The translations under genes and the position numbers were made by a program. From positions 2,852,001 through 2,916,000 of the forward strand of contig NZ_CP081862.1 in the NCBI RefSeq assembly GCF_019797765.1: DNA of 64,000 bases, read 5' to 3'. The notes under the pieces were generated by a model. It made no database searches, was not told the DNA's origin, and saw only the letters and a program-made list of their open reading frames with translations. Origin of the DNA: Cellulomonas sp. C5510 (lineage in GTDB: Bacteria; Actinomycetota; Actinomycetes; Actinomycetales; Cellulomonadaceae). Shown piece by piece: positions 1 through 8,246 of the stretch. Numbering within the stretch: position 1 is the stretch's first letter; the number at the start of each line of letters is the position of its first letter.

Positions 1-374
1 TTGATGCCGTTGTACTGCGCCGGGTTGTGGCTCGCGGTGAACATGGCGCCCGGGACGTCCAGCCGGCCGGAGGCGAAGTACAGACCGTCCGTCGAGCACA
101 GGCCGATGCGCACCACGTCGACGCCGCGGCTCGCGAGGCCGTCGGCGAACGCGCCGACCAGCTCGGGTCCCGACGGGCGCATGTCGTTGCCGACCACCAC
201 GCGGGGCCGGGCGCCCTCGCGCACCTCGGGCAGCACGACGACCTCGGCGAACGCCGCGCCGATGGCGCGCGCCACGTCGGCGTTCAGCTGGTCGGGGACG
301 GTGCCCCGCACGTCGTAGGCCTTGATGAGGCCGGTCAGGTCAGGGAGCGCGGGCGTCTCGGGCACGACGGTCAC
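1..374 (-). CDS. manB: Phosphomannomutase/phosphoglucomutase ManB, partial (C-terminus outside window)
   Basis: Alpha-D-phosphohexomutase, interconverting mannose-6-P and mannose-1-P to feed GDP-mannose synthesis in the cytosol. Only the first 124 residues lie in the window. The phosphoserine active-site loop TASHNP is visible at residues 113-118 (S115), and KAYDVRG at 18-24 is the usual N-terminal signature. The GTG start at 374 gives VTVVPETP; a nearby upstream ATG is out of frame. It lies downstream of the zinc-ribbon and DUF3499 genes on the same strand, an arrangement like the pmmA region of mycobacteria. Phosphoglucomutase specificity cannot be excluded, but manA at 11.7 kb and two GDP-mannose dehydratase genes favour mannose. 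Confidence 0.93.
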   Translation of the reverse strand, partial: MTVVPETPALPDLTGLIKAYDVRGTVPDQLNADVARAIGAAFAEVVVLPEVREGARPRVVVGNDMRPSGPELVGAFADGLASRGVDVVRIGLCSTDGLYFASGRLDVPGAMFTASHNPAQYNGI

Positions 375-452
375 GGTATCCCATCGGCGTGGTCCGGCCC
401 ACGCCCCCGCACGGCCGTCCACCGGACCGGAACGGCCTCGACGGGCCCGGGC

Positions 453-746
453 TCAGCCGCGCGCCGAGCGGCGCACGACGTCGTCCCGGGACAGCGACGT
501 CCCGTCGCCGTCGAGCGGGAACCACGCGCGGTGCTCGCAGTCGTGGCAGGACACGAACGTCACGTCGGTGCCGTCCGCGAGCGTCAGGTGCAGCCGGGTG
601 AGGTGGCTCGACGCGCAGACCTCGCAGGCACCGGTCCCCGGGGCGTGCTCCGCGGCGGCGTGGCTCAGCGACCCCAGCGGCGTGTCCGCTGCCCGTGCAC
701 GACGGCCCGGACGTCGTCCGGAGGCGCCGCCCCCCGCGGCCGCCAC
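453..746 (-). CDS. Small CxxC/CxxC zinc-ribbon protein of unknown function
   Basis: A 97-aa protein I cannot assign to a named family. C41-x2-C44 and C67-x2-C70 flank a beta-rich stretch (HLTRLHLTLADGTDVTFVS), the layout of a two-knuckle zinc ribbon; the first 35 residues are Arg/Ala-rich and probably disordered. The GTG start at 746 lies 5 nt after the TGA of the DUF3499 gene, so the two are probably co-transcribed and coupled; the longer reading frame upstream only runs antisense-like through DUF3499. manB follows 78 nt downstream. A role in nucleic-acid binding or as a small metal-binding accessory is possible but unproven. Confidence 0.75.
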   Translation of the reverse strand: MAAAGGGASGRRPGRRARAADTPLGSLSHAAAEHAPGTGACEVCASSHLTRLHLTLADGTDVTFVSCHDCEHRAWFPLDGDGTSLSRDDVVRRSARG

Positions 747-751
747 GACGG

Positions 752-1132
752 TCAGTCCTCCTCGCCGCGCAGCACGCGCAGGTGCCCCCGGCGGCGGCCC
801 GGCTCCGGCCCGGCGGGCGAGGGCAGCCCGTCCGCCGCCGCGACGGCCGGCTGCGGCGCGGGACGCCCGGCCTCGCGGACCGCGTCGGCGAGTGCCAGCA
901 GGTCGTCGTGGCTCGGGCCCGTCTCGACGAACTCCGGCGTCAGCCGGACGACCTCCCACCCGCGGGGCGCCGTGAGGCGCGACGCGTGCTCGGCGCACAG
1001 GTCGTAGGAGTGCGGCTCGGCCAGCGTGGCGAGCGGCCCGAGCACGGCCGTCGAGTCGGCGTACACGTACGTCAGGGTGGCGACCGCCGGACGACCGCAC
1101 GCGGTGCGGGTGCACTGGCGGACGGGTCTCAC
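752..1132 (-). CDS. DUF3499 family protein
   Basis: A 126-aa actinobacterial protein of unknown function. The DUF3499 hallmarks are present: VRQCTRTACGRPAVATLTYVYAD at the N-terminus with paired Cys (C7, C12), then a C/H pair in YDLCAEHASRLT, suggesting a metal-binding fold. The GTG start at 1132 begins VRPVRQ, the usual family start. The C-terminal 30 residues are Pro/Arg-rich and probably flexible. It heads the three-gene minus-strand set DUF3499, zinc ribbon, manB. The homologue Rv3258c sits beside pmmA in M. tuberculosis (recalled, not searched). It is divergently transcribed from the zincin-fold gene starting at 1206, with 73 nt between starts. Confidence 0.88.
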   Translation of the reverse strand: MRPVRQCTRTACGRPAVATLTYVYADSTAVLGPLATLAEPHSYDLCAEHASRLTAPRGWEVVRLTPEFVETGPSHDDLLALADAVREAGRPAPQPAVAAADGLPSPAGPEPGRRRGHLRVLRGEED

Positions 1133-1193
1133 GGGGTAGACCGTACCGCCGCCCGCGCCCGGGACGCAGGCGCGACCCGCGTCCTCACCCGGA

Positions 1194-1199
1194 TACAGT
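1194..1199 (+). promoter_or_regulatory. -10 box TACAGT, leaderless start of the zincin gene
   Basis: TACAGT ends 6 nt before the ATG at 1206, so transcription should begin at or next to the A of the start codon. No Shine-Dalgarno sequence could fit between box and start. Inferred from sequence only. Confidence 0.6.
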
Positions 1200-1205
1200 G
1201 CCCGG

Positions 1206-1685
1206 ATGGCACCGACACGGTTCGTCCCCGCGGCCCCGGGCGACCCGGCCGGCCCGTCGGGGGCTGCCGGCCCGGTGCGCCGGCGGGACCGTCGAGGCCG
1301 CGGCCTGCGGGGCCCGCTGCTGCCGTCGACGCTCCCGGCGCACCGCACCCGCGCCGAGCGGTTCGACGACCTCGTGCTCGACTCCGTGGAGCGCCTCGAG
1401 GTCCGCTGGGGCAAGGAGCTCGACGGCGTGGAGTTCGCCGTCGAGGACGTGCCGCCGTCGAACCCGGCGCCCTGGGAGTCCGGCGGCGTCCCGCTGGGCC
1501 GGTCGTTCCCCGCGCAGCCGGGCCTGCCGCCCCGGATCGTCGTGTACCGGCGTCCGGTCGAGTCCCGCGCCGCCGACGCCGACGAGCTCGGCGAGCTCAC
1601 GCACGAGGTGGTCGTCGAGCAGGTGGCGCACCTGCTGGGCCGCTCCCCCGACGAGGTGGACCCCGGTCTCGGGGACGGGCGGTAG
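1206..1685 (+). CDS. Zincin-like metallopeptidase family protein with degenerate active site
   Basis: A 159-aa protein of the short zincin family (PF06262 type; Rv3259 relative by context). Residues 50-159 form the domain: ERFDDLVLDSVERLE, IVVYRRPVESRA, then the helix that normally carries HExxH. Here that position reads E138-Q139-V-A-H142, so the first zinc His and the catalytic Glu appear to be replaced; H133-E134 just upstream is out of register. Peptidase activity is therefore doubtful. The N-terminal 40 residues are Pro/Gly/Arg-rich. The ATG start follows a leaderless-type -10 box. Its TAG stop lies inside the -10 box proposed for the next gene. Confidence 0.82.
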   Translation: MAPTRFVPAAPGDPAGPSGAAGPVRRRDRRGRGLRGPLLPSTLPAHRTRAERFDDLVLDSVERLEVRWGKELDGVEFAVEDVPPSNPAPWESGGVPLGRSFPAQPGLPPRIVVYRRPVESRAADADELGELTHEVVVEQVAHLLGRSPDEVDPGLGDGR

Positions 1686-1688
1686 CCT
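1683..1688 (+). promoter_or_regulatory. -10 box TAGCCT overlapping the upstream stop codon
   Basis: TAGCCT begins with the TAG stop of the zincin gene and ends 9 nt before the ATG at 1698. The transcript of the rhamnosyltransferase gene would be leaderless or have a 1-3 nt leader. Confidence 0.5.
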
Positions 1689-1697
1689 GAGCCGGCC

Positions 1698-2621
1698 ATG
1701 ACGACCCCCGCACCGGACCCCCGCCCGCCCCACGACACCGGTGCCGGCGCCGACCGCCGCCCCGCACACAGGGGCGACCGCCCGGCCGTCCGCGTGGTGT
1801 CCGTAGTCTTCCACCCCGGCGACGAGCTCACGGACTTCACGCGCTCCCTGGCGGGCGCGACGACCGCGGACCTCGAGCTGGTGCTCGTCGACAACGGCAC
1901 CGACCCGGAGGTCGCCGACCGGGTGGCCGCGGCGGCGGGGGGACGCGTGCTGCGCCCGGGCGGGAACCTCGGCTACGGCGGCGGCGCGAACGCCGGCGCG
2001 CGCGGCGCCCGCCAGCCCTGGCTGGTGGTCGCGAACCCCGACGTCGTGTGGGAGCCCGGGTCGCTCGACGTGCTGCTCGAGGCCGCCGGCCGGCACCCCG
2101 CCGCCGGTGCCTTCGGGCCCGCGCTGCTCAACGAGGACGGCAGCGTGTACCCCTCGGCGCGCGAGCTGCCGTCGCTGACCCAGGGCGCCGGTCACGCGGT
2201 GCTGGGCAAGCTCTGGCCCGGCAACCCGTGGACGCGCGCGTACCAGCGGCGCCAGGAGACGGTCGGTGCCGAGCGCGTGGCCGGCTGGCTGTCCGGCGCG
2301 TGCCTGCTGCTGCGCCGCGAGGCCTTCGAGGCCGTCGGCGGGTTCGACGAGGACTACTTCATGTTCTTCGAGGACGTCGACCTCGGCGAGCGCCTCGCGC
2401 TGGCCGGGTGGGCGAACCTCTACGTGCCGTCCGCCCGCGTCACGCACGTGGGCGGCGTGTCCTGGAAGGCCCGGCCGGCGGCGATGATCTCCGCGCACCA
2501 CCGGTCCGCGGAGCGCTACCTGCACCGGCGGTACTCCCGCTGGTACCACTGGCCCGTGCGGGTGGCCGTCTCGGCCGGCCTGCGCGTCCGCGAGGCGCTG
2601 GAGCTGCGCGCGGCCCGCTGA
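1698..2621 (+). CDS. wbbL: WbbL-like GT2 rhamnosyltransferase
   Basis: A 307-aa GT-A fold glycosyltransferase, probably transferring L-rhamnose from dTDP-rhamnose to a polyprenyl-diphosphate-linked amino sugar at the inner membrane face, as mycobacterial WbbL does for the arabinogalactan linker. Visible parts are VSVVFHPGDE at 34-43, the nucleotide-binding DNG at 65-67, NPDVVWEPGSLD at 113-124 in place of a DxD, then GWLSGACLLLRREAF with GGFDEDYFMFFEDVDL, the family's acceptor-side signature with the catalytic ED pair. The first 30 residues are a Pro/Asp-rich extension. The genomic cassette matches the mycobacterial one, but the exact acceptor in this organism is inferred. Converges on the DUF5719 gene. 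Confidence 0.85.
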   Translation: MTTPAPDPRPPHDTGAGADRRPAHRGDRPAVRVVSVVFHPGDELTDFTRSLAGATTADLELVLVDNGTDPEVADRVAAAAGGRVLRPGGNLGYGGGANAGARGARQPWLVVANPDVVWEPGSLDVLLEAAGRHPAAGAFGPALLNEDGSVYPSARELPSLTQGAGHAVLGKLWPGNPWTRAYQRRQETVGAERVAGWLSGACLLLRREAFEAVGGFDEDYFMFFEDVDLGERLALAGWANLYVPSARVTHVGGVSWKARPAAMISAHHRSAERYLHRRYSRWYHWPVRVAVSAGLRVREALELRAAR

Positions 2622-2627
2622 CCCGGG

Positions 2628-2656
2628 CGGACGACCCGCCGACGGCGGGTCGTCCG
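2628..2656. terminator. Bidirectional terminator hairpin
   Basis: A perfect 13-bp stem (2628-2640 with 2644-2656, core GGACGACCCGCC) and a 3-nt loop lie between the convergent genes ending at 2621 and 2662. There is no U-tract, as is usual in high-GC actinobacteria. Confidence 0.75.
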
Positions 2657-2661
2657 GCGGC

Positions 2662-4320
2662 TCAGTCCAGGCCGACGCGGCGGCCCTCGCGCACCTGCGC
2701 CTGCGTCACGGCCTCGGAGTCCGTGAGCGGGGACACGACCGACAGCAGCGTCCCGTCCGCGCGCTCCACCATCGCGACGAGCGCCCAGGCGATGTCGGCG
2801 GCCGGGTCGTCAGCAGGCAGCACCTCCACGCCGACGACGTCCTCCGCGAGGTCCTCGACCGGGACCGAGACCGTCGAACCGACCGGCACCTCGACGTCCT
2901 GCTCCGCCACGACCCCGTCGGCGCCGTACGCCCGCAGCGTCACCGTGGTGACCGGCCCCGTCGGGGCGTCGTCGTCCGCACCGGGGTCGGGGCGCTGGCC
3001 CTGGGTCGGCTCCGGGCTGGGCGCGGCGGTGGGCCGGGGGCCGGCGTCCCCGTCGCCGACGTCCCCCGTCGGCACCGCGCCGAGCGTCACGTAGCCGTCG
3101 GTGCCCGCCGGGACCGCGACCAGACCTCCGCCGGCGCGCGAGGACGCGCTCCACGCCCGGTCCAGGCGCGGCTGCTCGTCGAGCTCGCCGGCGTCACCCT
3201 CCCGGGCCAGCGACGCGGACGCCACCACCGGCGCGTCCGCCTCGACCACGGCGGTGTACGTGCCCGCCGGGAGCCCGCCGAGCGACAGGTCGGTGACCTC
3301 TCCCGCGGCGAGCTCGAGCCGCTCCGCCCCGGGCAGGACGACGTCCCCGTCGGGGCCCAGCAGGCGCACGGCGGCGGTCGCACCGCCATCGGCCGGCGCG
3401 AGCAGGCGCAGCACCGCGGCCTCGGGGTCGTCGACGTCGGCCGCGGGGACCCGGATCCCCGGGACCAGCTGGGTCGTCCCCGGCGAGGTGCCGGGCGTGA
3501 CGAGGTCCGTGCCCCGGGGCGTGAAGCCGTCGAGCAGCGAGTCCTGGAGGTACGCCGAGACCTGACCGCCCGCGGCGGAGAGGTGCACCGCGATCCGGCG
3601 CTGCTCCGCCGCGACGCCCGGCAGCACGACCACGCGCTGCTCGCCCGGCGCCACGAGCGTCGTCGCGCCGGCACCGAGGTCCACGGGCCCCGACGGGCCC
3701 CACAGCTCGACCGCGACCTCGGCGGGCGTGGCCCCCGGGTTCACGACGACGAGGTCCGCGGTGCTCTCCAGCGACGTGCTGCCGCCGACCAGCCACAGGT
3801 CGGACGCCGGGCGCGCGCAGGACCCGGCGGCGAGCCCGCGCAGGTCGCCGTCCGTCACGCGCGAGGACGTCACGCCGGCGACGCGCGCCGGCTCGCCCTC
3901 CACCGGGTCGGCGCGCAGCACCACCGGGGCGGCCGGGGAGGACAGCGCCGCCGCCCCTGCGTCGAACGAGGTCGCGTCGCCGCCGAGCGGCGTCAGGGTC
4001 GCGGAGCCGGACAGCGCTGCGTCGAACGCGGTGACCTGCTCGACCGGGGCGACCGGGACGCGGTCGAACTCGGAGTCCCCCGCGCCGTCCTCGTCCGGCA
4101 GGCGCAGCGGCCCGGGGCACACGAGCGTCGTCCGGCCGGCGTCGACGGCGACGGCGACGGGCGGCACGTCCGGCGCACGAGGCGCGGGCGCAGCGGTCGC
4201 GGCCGCCACGGCGCCGCCGGCCAGGCCCAGCACCACCAGCCCGGACAGGACGCGCACCGCACGCCCGCCCCGCCGTGCCGCGGCGCCCTCGGTGCGCGTG
4301 GTCGTGCTCGTGGCCGTCAT
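2662..4320 (-). CDS. DUF5719 family membrane-anchored extracytoplasmic protein
   Basis: A 552-aa protein with a cytosolic Arg-rich head, one membrane segment at about residues 22-42 (VLSGLVVLGLAGGAVAA) and a large extracytoplasmic beta-rich region without enzyme motifs. The pattern of repeated beta modules (VVNPGATPAEVAVELWGPSG, GLPAGTYTAVVEADAP) fits DUF5719, a family of unknown role usually next to this giant glycosyltransferase and whiB2. A Pro/Thr/Asp-rich stretch near residues 430-450 looks like a linker. The ATG start at 4320 overlaps the upstream TGA by 4 nt (ATGA), which implies translational coupling and stoichiometric expression with the glycosyltransferase. A longer frame to 4476 only runs through the upstream gene and is rejected. 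Confidence 0.85.
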   Translation of the reverse strand: MTATSTTTRTEGAAARRGGRAVRVLSGLVVLGLAGGAVAAATAAPAPRAPDVPPVAVAVDAGRTTLVCPGPLRLPDEDGAGDSEFDRVPVAPVEQVTAFDAALSGSATLTPLGGDATSFDAGAAALSSPAAPVVLRADPVEGEPARVAGVTSSRVTDGDLRGLAAGSCARPASDLWLVGGSTSLESTADLVVVNPGATPAEVAVELWGPSGPVDLGAGATTLVAPGEQRVVVLPGVAAEQRRIAVHLSAAGGQVSAYLQDSLLDGFTPRGTDLVTPGTSPGTTQLVPGIRVPAADVDDPEAAVLRLLAPADGGATAAVRLLGPDGDVVLPGAERLELAAGEVTDLSLGGLPAGTYTAVVEADAPVVASASLAREGDAGELDEQPRLDRAWSASSRAGGGLVAVPAGTDGYVTLGAVPTGDVGDGDAGPRPTAAPSPEPTQGQRPDPGADDDAPTGPVTTVTLRAYGADGVVAEQDVEVPVGSTVSVPVEDLAEDVVGVEVLPADDPAADIAWALVAMVERADGTLLSVVSPLTDSEAVTQAQVREGRRVGLD

Positions 4321-7300
4321 CGTCTCCCCGCCCGCCTGCGTCGCACCGGCAGCGCGAGCAGCAGCGCCAGCACGCCGACCACCGCCTGCGCCGCGGTCCA
4401 CGCCGTCCCGCCGGGGGCGTCGTGCACCACGACGAGCCGCCCGCCCGACGCGCCCACCTCGAAGGTCTGGCGCCACCCGTCCTCGACGACCCGCAGCGGC
4501 CGACCGTCGAGCGTCGCCCGCCAGCCGCCGTCGCTGCGCTCGGCGAGCACGAGCAGCCGACCGTCGTCGCCGGGCCCGATCCGGGTGTCGACGCGTCCCA
4601 CCACGCCGGGCTGCACCGCCACCGGCTCGACCTCGTCACCCGTCAGCCGCTCGACGTCGCGGACGGCGTCCGCGTCCGGGACCAGCCGCGCCCACGCGGT
4701 GACCGCCGTGCCGGCGGACGCGTCCGCCGAGGGCTGCACCCGCCAGATCACACCGCTCCGGCCGTCGGTGATGCGTTCCAGCCCCGGCGTCGAGTCCAGG
4801 CGCCCGATCAGGGCTGCCCGGGCCTGCCGGCCCTCGACGTCGTCGGAGCGGTCGACGGGCAGCGGGGGCACGAGCACGTCCGCCACCGCGAGGGCCGCGA
4901 GCTGCGCCGCCACGTCCGTGCTCGAGCCGACCGACAGGCGGCCCACGGCGTCCTGCACCTCGGCGGTGGCCTCGTCGGGCTCCGCCGCCGCCGGGTCGCC
5001 CAGCGACCCGCTCAGCCCGGCCGTGCGGGTGGCGGCGGAGTCGTCCACGACCCGCGGCCCGTCGCCCCGCAGGAGCTGCCAGTCGGTGACCCCGCCGGTG
5101 CCCGACGGGGAGAGCGCGAGCACGCGCGGCGCGTCGGCGGACTGCTGCGTCTGCCGGCCGATCGCCGGGACCACCGCACGGTCCATCGTCCGCAGCTCGG
5201 ACCCGGTGCCGCGGCGGACGTCCAGCGCCCACCCGCCCCACGCGGCCAGCGGCAGCACGACGACGACCGCCGCGACCGCCACCGCCGTCAGCTGCCGCCA
5301 GCCGAACGTCGCCCGGCCCAGCCGCGCGCTCAGGCCCCGGGTCCCGACGACGGCGGCCGTCAGGAGCCCCGCAGCGGCGACGGACGCCCCCGCGCCGGCC
5401 CACCCGGTCACCGCGGCGCCGTCGTCCTCCCCCACCACGACCCGGACCGCCACGAGGGCCACGGCGGCCCCGACGGCCGCCGTGAACCACCCCAGGCGCA
5501 CCGCCCGGGCGTGCGGCGCACCCCGCAGGAGCGCGAGGAGGGCCAGGAGGGCGACGGCGCCACCCGGCACCGCCGGCCACCACGCGGCCACCGCGTCGGG
5601 AAGCGGCAGCCACGACGGCACGAACGCCGTCGCCTCCGCGGGCACGCCCAGCAGCACCGCCACCGGGGAGGGCGCCTCCGCCGCCGTGGGCGCTCCCGGG
5701 TCGGCGAGCAGCAGCCGCACGCCCTCGGAGCCCCGCGAGACGGCGGCGGCGAGCGTCGGACCGAGCAGGACGAGTGCGGGAACGGCCGCCAGGACGACGC
5801 GCAGCCGTCGACCCGCGGGCGAGCACGCGGCCACGACCAGCAGCACGAGCACGCCGGGCAGCAGCAGGGCGGGAGCCCCGGCCGCGACGGCGGCGAACGC
5901 CAGCGACGCGGCGGCGGCTGCTGCGACCGAGCCGGACGGCCGCACGGGGGGCGGGACGACCTCGTCGGCGTCGCCGGACCCGCCCGCCTCGTCGGCGTCG
6001 CCGGACCCGCCCGCCTCGCCGGCCCCGCCCGCGTCGACCGCCGGGGCGGCGTCGGGTCCGTCGGCGTCCGCCGGCCGGTCGTCCTCGGGCTGCCCCTCGG
6101 TCGCCGCGGCCCCGTCCGCGGCCCCGGCCCCGTGGTCCGGGCCGGGGGCGGCGTCGGCCACGCGGTCCGGGCCCAGGGCGTCGTCGGCCAGGCGGTCCAC
6201 GGCGGCGGTCACGGAGCCGGCCCCGCGACCACCGCTCGCCGCCACCGTCGGCGTGCCCCGCACCGGGGTCGGTGCGTCCGCGCCGTCGTGGTCGTCCTGC
6301 CGCGCACGGACGTCCTGCTCCGCGCGGTGGCCGCGCCCCCCGCGGTCGTCCCGGCCCTCGCGGTCGTCGTCCCCGCGGTCGTCGTCGTCCGCCCCGTGCC
6401 CGCCGGCCCGCGCCCAGGCCTCGGGGTCCGGCCACTCCCCGGCCCCGGGGTCGGCGCCGGGTCGCGGCGCCTCGGCGCCCCGGGCGGCGGTCGCGACGCC
6501 CGGCAGCACGACGTCGACCTGCTGCGCCCCGACGGCGCGGGCCAGCGCGAGCACGAGCCAGGGCAGCGCGACGTGCACCAGCACGGCCCCGACGCGCCCC
6601 TGACCGGCGGCGAGCAGCAGGCTCGGCAGAGCCGCCCAGATGACGGCGGCCCACGCCCGGACCCCCACCGACCGGGTCGCCGCACCGGCGGCGAACCACG
6701 CGCCCAGCCCGGACAGCAGCACGGAGCCGAGCAGCAGCACCGTCACGGCGACCGCGAGACTCCCCCCGGCGAGCACCGTGCCGGGCAGCACCGCGGTCAG
6801 CAGCGCGTCCGCCGGGCCGGGGTTCCCGAGCCCGCCCGCGACCCACGCGCTCGTCGTCGCGTCCCAGACGTCGCCGATTCCGGAGGCAGCGGTGACCAGG
6901 GCCCCGCCGACCAGCGTCTGACCGCCGAGCGCGCGGGTGATCAGCGGGCCGAACGCCACCGCGGTGACGGCCACGAGCACCACGGCGAGCGCACCGAGCA
7001 CGGCGCGGCGACGCAGCGCGAGGGCCGCGAGCTCCCGCAGCTCGAGCTCGGAGGGCGCACGCACGACGCGGCGCGCCTCCGCCCGGGTGAGGCGCCGGTC
7101 GCGCCACTGCCGCCACACCGTGCGGGCGTCGGCCTGCAGCGGGCGGAGCGTCCGTCGCGGCAGGCGGCGTGTGCGGCGGGCCTGCCGGCGGGCCCGCACC
7201 ACGGCGGCGGGGCGGCCGAGGGCACGCAGCGGGGCCGCGATCTCGGCGGCGGCGAGCGCGGGCTCCTTGCCGGCGATGCGCACGAGCACCCGGACGGCGC

Positions 7301-8219
7301 CCGCGAGGACGGCCATCACCGCGACGAGCGGCAGGAGCGGCAGCGGCGCCCAGACCAGCCGCTGGTGCAGCAGGGCGGTGCGCCGGGCGGCGTACGACCG
7401 GCGCGGGTCGGCGTTGTCCGGTTCCCCGTCCGCGTCGAGGTCCACGACCTGCGCGACGTCCGTGCCGGGGTCACGCAGGGCGTGGTAGCCGGCCTGCGCG
7501 TGCCGGACCACCGCGGCGGGCACGACCACGACCCGGTGGCCCGCGAGCCGCGCGCGACGGCACAGGTCCAGGCCGTCGCCGAACGGGCCCAGGGCGGGGT
7601 CGGTACCGCGCAGGTCCTCCCAGACGTCGCGCCGCACGAGCGCGCCGACCAGCCCGACGCCGAGCACGTCCTCGCGCCCGTCGTGCTGGCCCTGGTCGAC
7701 CTCGCCGGGCTCGACGTCGACCGTGCGGCGGCCGGACCGGGAGGTGCGCACGCCCACCTCGAGCAGCCGCGCCGGCGCGGTCCAGGTGCGCTGCTTGACG
7801 CCGGCGACGGCGACGGAGGGGGCGGCCTCGACGGCCCGGACCAGCTCGGCGAGCGCGGTCGGGTCGGGCGCGGAGTCGTCGTGGAGCAGCCACAGCCAGC
7901 GCGGGGCGTCGGCGCGCTCGGCCGCGACCACGGCGCGCACGGCGTCGCCGAACGTCCGCGCTCCGCCGGCGGTGAGGACGGTGGTGCTGCCGGCGGGCAG
8001 GCCCGCGTCGCGGACGGTCGCCGCGAGGGCGGGGTCGGGGCGGTCGCCGGCGTCGACGACCAGGACGCGCGCCGGGGACCGCACCTGCGCCGCGAGCGCG
8101 CGCAGCGAGGTCGCCAGGAAACCCGTGACACCGTGCGTCACGAGCACCGCCGTCACGGGCGCCGGCGCAGCCAGCGACCCGGTGACGGGCGCGGGGGCGT
8201 CCGGCGCGGGGGCGCTCAC
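4317..8219 (-). CDS. Giant GT2 glycosyltransferase with multi-pass membrane C-terminal part (1300 aa)
   Basis: N-terminal residues 20-290 form a GT2 domain: PVTAVLVTHG, VLVVDAGDR, WLWLLHDDSAPDP (HDDS acting as the DxD), GDGLDLCRRARLAG. About 12 or more hydrophobic segments follow, interrupted near residues 565-765 by a charged, Asp/Gly/Ala-rich low-complexity insert, then an extracytoplasmic C-terminal domain ending at TM and an RRRRAGRR tail. It probably adds a sugar to a lipid-linked cell-envelope glycan; the substrate is unknown. The start is GTG at 8219, 27 nt after whiB2. The 3' end overlaps the DUF5719 start by 4 nt. Homologues in other actinobacteria keep this order next to whiB2 (established context). 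The insert is the unusual part. Confidence 0.87.
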   Translation of the reverse strand: MSAPAPDAPAPVTGSLAAPAPVTAVLVTHGVTGFLATSLRALAAQVRSPARVLVVDAGDRPDPALAATVRDAGLPAGSTTVLTAGGARTFGDAVRAVVAAERADAPRWLWLLHDDSAPDPTALAELVRAVEAAPSVAVAGVKQRTWTAPARLLEVGVRTSRSGRRTVDVEPGEVDQGQHDGREDVLGVGLVGALVRRDVWEDLRGTDPALGPFGDGLDLCRRARLAGHRVVVVPAAVVRHAQAGYHALRDPGTDVAQVVDLDADGEPDNADPRRSYAARRTALLHQRLVWAPLPLLPLVAVMAVLAGAVRVLVRIAGKEPALAAAEIAAPLRALGRPAAVVRARRQARRTRRLPRRTLRPLQADARTVWRQWRDRRLTRAEARRVVRAPSELELRELAALALRRRAVLGALAVVLVAVTAVAFGPLITRALGGQTLVGGALVTAASGIGDVWDATTSAWVAGGLGNPGPADALLTAVLPGTVLAGGSLAVAVTVLLLGSVLLSGLGAWFAAGAATRSVGVRAWAAVIWAALPSLLLAAGQGRVGAVLVHVALPWLVLALARAVGAQQVDVVLPGVATAARGAEAPRPGADPGAGEWPDPEAWARAGGHGADDDDRGDDDREGRDDRGGRGHRAEQDVRARQDDHDGADAPTPVRGTPTVAASGGRGAGSVTAAVDRLADDALGPDRVADAAPGPDHGAGAADGAAATEGQPEDDRPADADGPDAAPAVDAGGAGEAGGSGDADEAGGSGDADEVVPPPVRPSGSVAAAAAASLAFAAVAAGAPALLLPGVLVLLVVAACSPAGRRLRVVLAAVPALVLLGPTLAAAVSRGSEGVRLLLADPGAPTAAEAPSPVAVLLGVPAEATAFVPSWLPLPDAVAAWWPAVPGGAVALLALLALLRGAPHARAVRLGWFTAAVGAAVALVAVRVVVGEDDGAAVTGWAGAGASVAAAGLLTAAVVGTRGLSARLGRATFGWRQLTAVAVAAVVVVLPLAAWGGWALDVRRGTGSELRTMDRAVVPAIGRQTQQSADAPRVLALSPSGTGGVTDWQLLRGDGPRVVDDSAATRTAGLSGSLGDPAAAEPDEATAEVQDAVGRLSVGSSTDVAAQLAALAVADVLVPPLPVDRSDDVEGRQARAALIGRLDSTPGLERITDGRSGVIWRVQPSADASAGTAVTAWARLVPDADAVRDVERLTGDEVEPVAVQPGVVGRVDTRIGPGDDGRLLVLAERSDGGWRATLDGRPLRVVEDGWRQTFEVGASGGRLVVVHDAPGGTAWTAAQAVVGVLALLLALPVRRRRAGRR
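5961..6014. repeat. Perfect 27-bp tandem duplication inside the membrane GT gene
   Basis: Two identical 27-bp units, 5961-5987 and 5988-6014, encode a repeated nine-residue acidic unit (EAGGSGDAD) within the low-complexity insert of the 1300-aa glycosyltransferase. An in-frame expansion such as this keeps the gene intact. Confidence 0.9.
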
Positions 8220-8246
8220 GACGTCAGCACCCCCGCGAGGCGGGGG

